Shown: one piece after another, positions 59,142 through 64,000 of the stretch
How the letters are laid out: every line of letters begins with the position of its first letter
Position numbering within the stretch: position 1 is the stretch's first letter
Source: Stagnihabitans sp038231395
GTDB lineage: Bacteria > Pseudomonadota > Alphaproteobacteria > Rhodobacterales > Rhodobacteraceae
DNA: 64,000 nucleotides
Direction of reading: 5' to 3'
Assembly (NCBI GenBank): GCA_038231395.1
Contig: JBBRLL010000004.1
Span: 62,001 to 126,000 of the forward strand
The notes under the pieces: model-generated
Told to the model about the DNA's origin: nothing
Database searches by the model: none
The model's input: the letters and a program-made list of their open reading frames with translations, nothing else
Position numbers and translations under genes: made by a program

Positions 59142-59777
59142 ATGGACGTGATCAAGGGACGCGAAGTTACCATCACCTTTGATGGATCACGCTGCATACA
59201 TTCGCGCAACTGTGTGCTGAGCCATCCGGAGGTCTTTGTGCCCAATGTGCAGGGCGAGTGGATATTTCCCGATGCGGCGCGGGCTGATCTGGTGCTGTCG
59301 CTGGGGGTCAACTGCCCCTCGGGTGCCATCCGGGTGACGCGGAATGACGGCTCTGCCAGTTCGGATGAGGCGCCTGTGGTCAACCTGCTGCGGATCCGCG
59401 AAAACGGCCCCCTGGGTTTTGAAGCACCGATGCTGGTAGCCGGCACGGCGGAGCCTGCACCCCGCGCCACGCTCTGCCGTTGCGGGGCTTCGGCCAACAA
59501 GCCCTATTGCGATGGCGCCCATGTCGCGGCGGGCTTTGTGGCATCAGGAGAGCCTGCGGTGAAGGTGTCGGACGCCCTGACCCTGCGCAACGGCGTGGTC
59601 GACATTCAACCTCAGCCCAATGGCCCGCTGATGGTGAGCGGCAATCTGGAGGTGGTGTCAGGCACCGGCCACACGGTCAACCGGGTGACGAAAACCTTCC
59701 TGTGCCGCTGCGGGCACTCTGCCAACAAGCCGTACTGCGATGGCAGCCACAAGGCCGCAGGGTTCGTCGCACAATAG
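59142..59777 (+). CDS. Iron-sulfur protein with Fer4_19 and two CDGSH domains
   Basis: A 211-residue multi-cluster protein. The N-terminal Fer4_19-type domain has Cys18, Cys24 and Cys58 (CIHSRNC and NCPSGAI). Two CDGSH motifs follow, each with three Cys and one His as [2Fe-2S] ligands: Cys112, Cys114, Cys123, His127 and Cys188, Cys190, Cys199, His203. These domains are mitoNEET-like and redox active; a role in electron transfer or cluster handling is likely. GGAGG precedes the ATG. A 16-bp tandem array starts five bases after the stop. Confidence 0.9.
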   Translation: MDVIKGREVTITFDGSRCIHSRNCVLSHPEVFVPNVQGEWIFPDAARADLVLSLGVNCPSGAIRVTRNDGSASSDEAPVVNLLRIRENGPLGFEAPMLVAGTAEPAPRATLCRCGASANKPYCDGAHVAAGFVASGEPAVKVSDALTLRNGVVDIQPQPNGPLMVSGNLEVVSGTGHTVNRVTKTFLCRCGHSANKPYCDGSHKAAGFVAQ

Positions 59778-59782
59778 GGGCC

Positions 59783-59988
59783 GGGCTGCGAAAACGGCGG
59801 GCTGCGAAAACGGCGGCTGTGCAATTGCTAGGTTGGGTGAACGCGGGCGTGGCAAACGCCGGGTTGAGCAAAAACTGGGTTTGGCAAACACCGGGTTGAG
59901 CAACAACCGGGGTGAGCAAACGCCGGGTTGAGCAAACACTGGGTTGAGCAAACATCGGGTTGCGCAAAAGTGGGACTGGGCAAATTCC
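59783..59988 (+). repeat. 16-bp degenerate tandem array (about 13 units)
   Basis: Units of 16 bases run from 59783 to 59988. The first two are identical (GGGCTGCGAAAACGGC at 59783 and 59799); the clearest later block is 59861-59956 with consensus GGGTTGAGCAAACACC. One or two one-base register slips occur near 59830-59845. The period changes frame each unit, so it is non-coding. It fills most of the 343-base gap 59778-60120, whose right end carries a palindromic element at 60087. Confidence 0.85.
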
Positions 59989-60086
59989 GGGGGGGTCGCT
60001 TGACCGTCAGTGACCCGTCATCGCAAATGCCTGACAAGTTGAGCGCCGACACAAGCGACATCTGGTGCTGCGCAACCCTCGGCACT

Positions 60087-60110
60087 GGTAGGATGGGCCA
60101 TTGGCCCATC
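60087..60110 (+). repeat. Palindromic 3'-end element, copy 6
   Basis: A full copy identical through the core to the one at 5384 (GGTAGGATGGGC, CATT, GCCCATC). It ends 10 bases beyond the stop of the minus-strand DUF333 gene, in standard orientation. As at 5230-5407, a 16-bp array lies further downstream in the same transcript direction. Confidence 0.9.
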
Positions 60111-60120
60111 TTCCCTGTCG

Positions 60121-60345
60121 CTAAGGATGGGTTTGGTGGAAATACTCCCACTCGGTCAGCGTGCGGCCATCGGGCAGGGTACAATAGCCCTTCGACCCGT
60201 CCGACGTCTGTTTGATCGTCAGTTTCCCGCCATGGGCTGTGCAATTCTGCGAGGCCGGGTTGGCGATCGTGGCGTTGGTCTGCGCACTCAGGCCGCAGGC
60301 GGAAAGGCTCAGCGCCACAAGTACCACCGTCAGTCTCAACGTCAT
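60121..60345 (-). CDS. DUF333 family small lipoprotein
   Basis: A 74-residue protein with lipoprotein signal MTLRLTVVLVALSLSACG and the DUF333 motif NPASQNCTAHGGKLTI...GYCTLPDGRTLTEWEYF, whose two cysteines likely pair. The family is of unknown function, sometimes labelled putative hemolysin. Start taken as ATG 60345; an in-frame TTG at 60357 would overlap the DMSP lyase stop, so coupling is possible. It is next downstream of dddP on the same strand. Confidence 0.8.
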   Translation of the reverse strand: MTLRLTVVLVALSLSACGLSAQTNATIANPASQNCTAHGGKLTIKQTSDGSKGYCTLPDGRTLTEWEYFHQTHP

Positions 60346-60353
60346 GGGATCGC

Positions 60354-61697
60354 TCAATTCTGCCCCAACAGGGCCGCGTCAAAGGGATAGGTCGTCAGGT
60401 TCTCATGGCCGGTCTCGGTGATCAACACCTGATCCTCCAGCTTGATCGAGAAATCACCGCCCTCGGGCGACACCAGCGCCTCGACACACAAGACCATGCC
60501 CGGCTCCAGCACCGCGTCAAATGCGCCGTCGGTCCAGCCATCGGAATAGTTGACGTAAGGCCATTCATCGCACAGGCCCACGCCATGCATCTTGCAAGAG
60601 TATTTCTGCGCCCAGTACTGATCGTCCAGCTTATGGCCGCCAAACACCAGTTCTTTGATCGACACGCCGGGTTTCAGCATCGCCATGTTGATCCGGATAT
60701 GGTCCATCGCGTGGTGCATGGCAGAGATCATCGCGTTGCCGGGCCGCGCATCACCAACCCACCACGTCCGAGAGATGTCGATACAGATGCCGTAGCATCC
60801 GATCAGATCGGTATCAAAGGCCACGATCTCATTGTTCTGCACGATCCTTGGCCCGCACTCCTGAAACCATGGATTGGTGCGGCGGCCAGAGGCCAGCAGC
60901 CGGGTTTCAATCCACTCGCCTCCACGCGCGATGTTGCCGCGGTGCAGTTCGGCCCAGATCGCATCCTCCGATACGGTGCCGGAGGGTACATTGGCGCGGG
61001 TGAACGCCTCCATCCCGGCAATCGCCGCCTCGCAGGCATGGTGGGCGCAGCGCATCGCGGCGACGTCATCGGGGCCTTTGATGGCGCGGGTGCGCTCGGT
61101 GACCTCTTCGCCCTCCAGCACCGTGAACCCTTTGCGTTCCAGCGCGCGCAAGCCGTGGACCATGATCTTGTCCACCGCCAGCCGCCGGTTGACACCGGCA
61201 TGGGCGCGCATCACCTCGTCAACCTGATCGGCAAAGCCATTGGCGGCAGCCTCACCCCGGTCACCGGTGGAGTTGTAAAAGAAGGTCGCACCGGACCGCA
61301 ATTCCTTGACCAGCGGATTGAAGGTCACAAGAAAGGGCGAGTTCTTGTATTCCCACATCACCATATGCCCGTCAGCGCACAAAAGGCAGGCGCGGAACGG
61401 ATTGTGGGTGTTCCAAAGCTGCATGTTGGTGGTGTCGGTGGCATAGCGGATGTTGAGGGGGTCAAACATCAGCAGCCCGCCAATCCCGCGCGCTATGATG
61501 GCATCGGTCAGGCGTTTCCAACGGTATTCGCGCATCCGCGCCAGATTGGGCAGGGTCAGGCCAGCCGCCTCCCACGCGCCAAACGCCAGTTGGGTCGGAC
61601 CAATTTCCACGCGGTCGTTGTCGTTGGGTGAGCCGTCGCCAAGCGTGGTGCCCTTGGAGGGGTCAATCTTGCGGCGCAGCGATGGGGTGTCTGACAT
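60354..61697 (-). CDS. dddP: Dimethylsulfoniopropionate lyase DddP (M24 metallopeptidase fold)
   Basis: A 447-residue protein of the creatinase/Xaa-Pro peptidase fold that closely resembles the Roseobacter DMSP lyase DddP, which splits DMSP into dimethyl sulfide and acrylate. The N-terminus RRKIDPSKGTTLGDGSPNDN is DddP-like. The two-metal site is complete: Asp295 and Asp297 (FDTDLIG), Asp307 (CIDISR), His371 (CKMHGVGLCDEW), Glu406 (CVEALVS) and Glu421 (KLEDQVL). GGAGG precedes the ATG at 61697. Divergent from a DUF3445 N-demethylase gene; no acrylate-use genes are nearby. Confidence 0.9.
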   Translation of the reverse strand: MSDTPSLRRKIDPSKGTTLGDGSPNDNDRVEIGPTQLAFGAWEAAGLTLPNLARMREYRWKRLTDAIIARGIGGLLMFDPLNIRYATDTTNMQLWNTHNPFRACLLCADGHMVMWEYKNSPFLVTFNPLVKELRSGATFFYNSTGDRGEAAANGFADQVDEVMRAHAGVNRRLAVDKIMVHGLRALERKGFTVLEGEEVTERTRAIKGPDDVAAMRCAHHACEAAIAGMEAFTRANVPSGTVSEDAIWAELHRGNIARGGEWIETRLLASGRRTNPWFQECGPRIVQNNEIVAFDTDLIGCYGICIDISRTWWVGDARPGNAMISAMHHAMDHIRINMAMLKPGVSIKELVFGGHKLDDQYWAQKYSCKMHGVGLCDEWPYVNYSDGWTDGAFDAVLEPGMVLCVEALVSPEGGDFSIKLEDQVLITETGHENLTTYPFDAALLGQN

Positions 61698-61867
61698 GGA
61701 AGCCTCCGGTTTGTCAGCACTGTGCGGCATAGGTCAGGCGGTTCAATGCCTTGGGCGACAGGGCGTGTCGGAAACGGGCCGCAGGGGGCAGAGGTCTTTT
61801 GATTGCGATAGAATGCGCCTTTAGAAAAGGGCTTTTCGAGGCCGATCCGGGCGAGTACCAAAGCGGC

Positions 61868-62713
61868 ATGCGCGACCCCATCCTGCAATCCCATCTGCCG
61901 ATCCTGCCATGGCTGGACCAAGCCTTGTGGCGGCTTCCCGGTATTCAACCGCTTGACCCTGACCGCTGGCTGGAGGTGGACGACGCCTACGCCGCCCAGA
62001 TGGCCGAAAAGGCGCGGCTGATCGCCAGCGGTGCCGCAGTTCATGCGATGGCCGAGGCGGCCCGCCCGGCAGCGGAGGAGGTGCTGGACATGGTGCTGCA
62101 CCACCTTGCCCGGATGCCCGGGTTTGTGGTGCAGGTCGCTTCCGCCCGCACTGACAGTTCCAAGCTCTCGTCGCCCGCTGGGACGCATCCAGCGGCCACG
62201 CTTTGCACCGTGATCCGCCCCGATGGTGTACGGGTTGTGGTGGACCGCGATGCCCCGCTGCTGACCTTGGGCGCGCTGGTGCAAGAGGATATCTGCCTGC
62301 TGGAAAAGCAGGGCGACGAGCATGTGCTGACCGCCGCCCTGTTATGCTTTCCGGCCAGCTGGACCCTGGCCGAAAAGTTTGGCCGCCCGCTGACCACGAT
62401 CCACGCGCCGGTTGCCCCCTATGACGACCAGATGGCGCGGCGCGTGCAACGGATGTTTGACACGATCCGCCCTGACCGGCCACTGTGGCGGATGAATGCG
62501 CTGTTGTACGCAGACCCCACCCTGCACCAACCCAAAAGCGGCTTATACCTGCGGCCGCGAACCGGCGCGCGGGCCTTTCTGCGGTCCGAAAAGCAATGCC
62601 TGCTGCGGTCGCCGGTCAGCGACGCCGTGGTGTTTTCAATCCACACCTATGTCGTGCATGCCAGCACGGTCCCCGAAGCGGATCTTCACGCGCTTGAGGC
62701 AGCGGGCCATTGA
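61868..62713 (+). CDS. Haem-dependent oxidative N-demethylase family protein (DUF3445)
   Basis: A 281-residue member of the DUF3445/HDOD N-demethylase family, characterised members of which oxidatively demethylate small amines with a haem cofactor. It begins MRDPILQSHLPILPWLDQALWRLPGIQPLDPDRW split over residues 1-34, then VDDAYAAQMAEKARLI, FPASWTLAEKFGRPLTTIHAPVAPYD and RSEKQCLLRSPVSDAVVFSIHTYV, all family landmarks. ATG 61868 gives a normal start; a longer frame from 61751 lacks support. It is divergent from dddP, sharing a ~170-base promoter region. Confidence 0.85.
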   Translation: MRDPILQSHLPILPWLDQALWRLPGIQPLDPDRWLEVDDAYAAQMAEKARLIASGAAVHAMAEAARPAAEEVLDMVLHHLARMPGFVVQVASARTDSSKLSSPAGTHPAATLCTVIRPDGVRVVVDRDAPLLTLGALVQEDICLLEKQGDEHVLTAALLCFPASWTLAEKFGRPLTTIHAPVAPYDDQMARRVQRMFDTIRPDRPLWRMNALLYADPTLHQPKSGLYLRPRTGARAFLRSEKQCLLRSPVSDAVVFSIHTYVVHASTVPEADLHALEAAGH

Positions 62714-62846
62714 TCCGCTGACTTCGGATGCTATCAATTACCGGGCCGGTTTGGCCGCGCGTTTGTTTTGGCGGTTGGGTCAGCCGCTGATCCCACCATG
62801 TGCTTGACGTGACGGTCAGGAGCCGGCGCAGCCGCAGCTTTGTGCG

Positions 62847-64000
62847 CTATACCCCCGCCAACGCTCTGACGCTGTGCCAAAGCGGGGAATGTCCAATCGC
62901 CACAACTGTGCCCGCGACGGCGATCATCCGGGAGGACAGTTGGATGTTGTCACCGTTGAGCAAGGAATAGGTCATTATCGCGGCCCCCAGCGGCATGCAG
63001 ACGACGATCAAGGTCGCATTGAAGCAATGCGCCGCCAGACGGATCTGGATGCTTGGCGCTTCCACCCTGGCGACGGGGGGATAAAGCGCCGTTCGCAGTT
63101 GGGCGAGCGTTTCGTCTTTAAGATTGGCCGGGTTGGTAAGGTCCGGCGACCCGGGCAAATCTGAGAGAGGCCCCAAATCGGAAACCTGCGGTAGATCGGA
63201 GAAGTCGGCCAAATTCCTGGTATCCTTCGCGACAGTATGAAGGTCGGCATTGACCAATGCAGGCTGGAATCCTGCGGTTCGGCTGAGCCGCCTTTCGATT
63301 TTCCCGACGATGACCGGCATGAACCAGCCGCTTGCCTTCAGACGATGCGCGCCAGAGTTTTGCGGTCGCGTTTGCGCCGTGCGACGTGGCACGCCCAGCA
63401 AGGCCCGCAACGGTGGCAACGCTCTGCGGTTGCGATCGGTGTGCAGCATCTGATCCAGAATGCTGTCCACGGCAGGCAAATAGCCGACCTGTGAGGCCGC
63501 AACCTCCAGCACGGTCCAAGCTTCCGGTCCGGGCAGCGCGTCAACCGTTGCCATATCCTGCGCCGCATCCGCTTCGGCAGGCATTGCCGCAACCGCCGCG
63601 CCAGCTTTTGCCAGATCCACCGCGACTAAATCCGCCGCAACCAGATCCGCCACCGGGCGGGTGGGCGGCAGGTTCGGCAGCGCTTTGATCAGTTCATCGA
63701 CCACATCGGCGTCGACCGGTCCTGCTATCTCTTGCCACAGAATTGCGGCTGGCCGGGTGCGGTTTTGAATGCGCTCCACCAGACGAGAGCATAAGACCGC
63801 GTGATGTGACGCCACCGCGCTGTGCGGGCCCGCCGGTCCAACCGAAACGGTCAGGCAGATGGCCTCACCTGCGGCCTGCTCGCCCGGGCCAAACTCGTTG
63901 GCGGCCAAAGCGATCCGTGTTTCCCCCAAGTCGAACAGGACGAGGTCATCACAGTCCCATGCCATGGTCACCGCTGCCGTCTGCAACCGGGTCAGGACTG
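62847..64000 (-). CDS. Hypothetical membrane-associated protein, runs to or beyond window edge
   Basis: The frame is open to the last base, so the start may lie outside; internal candidates are TTG 63986 and ATG 63965, neither with a ribosome site. The visible ~380 residues begin AWDCDDLVLFDLGETRIALAANE. The middle is Ala/Val/Asp-rich and low complexity, and two hydrophobic helices near the C-terminus (CFNATLIVVCMPLGAAIM and MIAVAGTVVAIGHS) suggest membrane insertion. I do not recognise a family. Composition matches the genome. Confidence 0.55.
   Translation of the reverse strand, partial: VLTRLQTAAVTMAWDCDDLVLFDLGETRIALAANEFGPGEQAAGEAICLTVSVGPAGPHSAVASHHAVLCSRLVERIQNRTRPAAILWQEIAGPVDADVVDELIKALPNLPPTRPVADLVAADLVAVDLAKAGAAVAAMPAEADAAQDMATVDALPGPEAWTVLEVAASQVGYLPAVDSILDQMLHTDRNRRALPPLRALLGVPRRTAQTRPQNSGAHRLKASGWFMPVIVGKIERRLSRTAGFQPALVNADLHTVAKDTRNLADFSDLPQVSDLGPLSDLPGSPDLTNPANLKDETLAQLRTALYPPVARVEAPSIQIRLAAHCFNATLIVVCMPLGAAIMTYSLLNGDNIQLSSRMIAVAGTVVAIGHSPLWHSVRALAGV

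Noticed and set aside
59829..59988. Tandem array considered as a CRISPR array
   Set aside because: Units are directly adjacent 16-mers without spacers, and no cas genes are in the window.

Overview
The window is high-GC bacterial DNA, densely packed with short gaps and many ATGA-type stop/start overlaps. It fits an alphaproteobacterium of the order Rhodobacterales (Paracoccaceae / Roseobacter group). The support is a DddP-type DMSP lyase with every catalytic residue conserved, a one-cysteine DksA, an MttB-family methyltransferase plus a corrinoid reactivator, and the order glgP-glgB-glgC-glgA-glgX-pgm. I see no prophage, transposase, CRISPR array or plasmid genes. This is chromosomal sequence with one tRNA gene, tRNA-Gly(CCC).

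Layout. 0-3 kb: end of pntB, a small secreted protein and a DUF3422 protein. 3-12.5 kb: a minus-strand peptide-type ABC operon (ATPase D, ATPase F, binding protein, permeases B and C), divergent from a DadA-like FAD oxidoreductase and an M20 amidohydrolase; together they look like uptake and breakdown of an amino-acid derivative or peptide. 12.7-16 kb: mntR divergent from mntH with a palindrome inside the mntH promoter, then a VOC protein and ndk. 16-19 kb: a large protein combining a GH-A-like glycosidase domain with RTX repeats, a TfoX-C protein and a small ORF. 19.6-31 kb: the glycogen locus. 31-34 kb: MttB-family methyltransferase, lytic transglycosylase, HNH protein. 34-38 kb: zwf-pgl-pgi, feeding glucose-6-phosphate into the Entner-Doudoroff/pentose phosphate routes, with a perfect 14-bp palindrome upstream. 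38-43 kb: RidA, tRNA-Gly, a fasciclin protein, anti-sigma and ECF sigma factors, and an ASKHA/ferredoxin corrinoid activator. 43-49.7 kb: an unknown protein coupled to a PLP decarboxylase, a DUF2927 lipoprotein, dksA, an FAD monooxygenase and two small membrane-protein ORFs. 49.8-64 kb: acnA, DUF1223, a lipid A-type acyltransferase, an EamA transporter, an isolated fliG, purB, a CDGSH protein, a DUF333 lipoprotein, dddP, a DUF3445 haem N-demethylase and an incomplete gene at the edge.

The most unusual signal is in the gaps. A 24-bp palindromic element (GGTAGGATGGGC, four variable bases, GCCCATC) occurs six times. Five copies lie 4-16 bases after a stop codon, always in the same orientation to that gene. 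Two of these are followed by degenerate tandem arrays of 16-bp units, and related 14-17-bp arrays fill three other gaps. This looks like a lineage-specific 3'-end element rather than random repeats. No wholly new protein system is evident; the best protein leads are the glycosidase-RTX fusion, the ECF sigma/anti-sigma/fasciclin set, the unknown gene coupled to the PLP decarboxylase, and three small ORFs.
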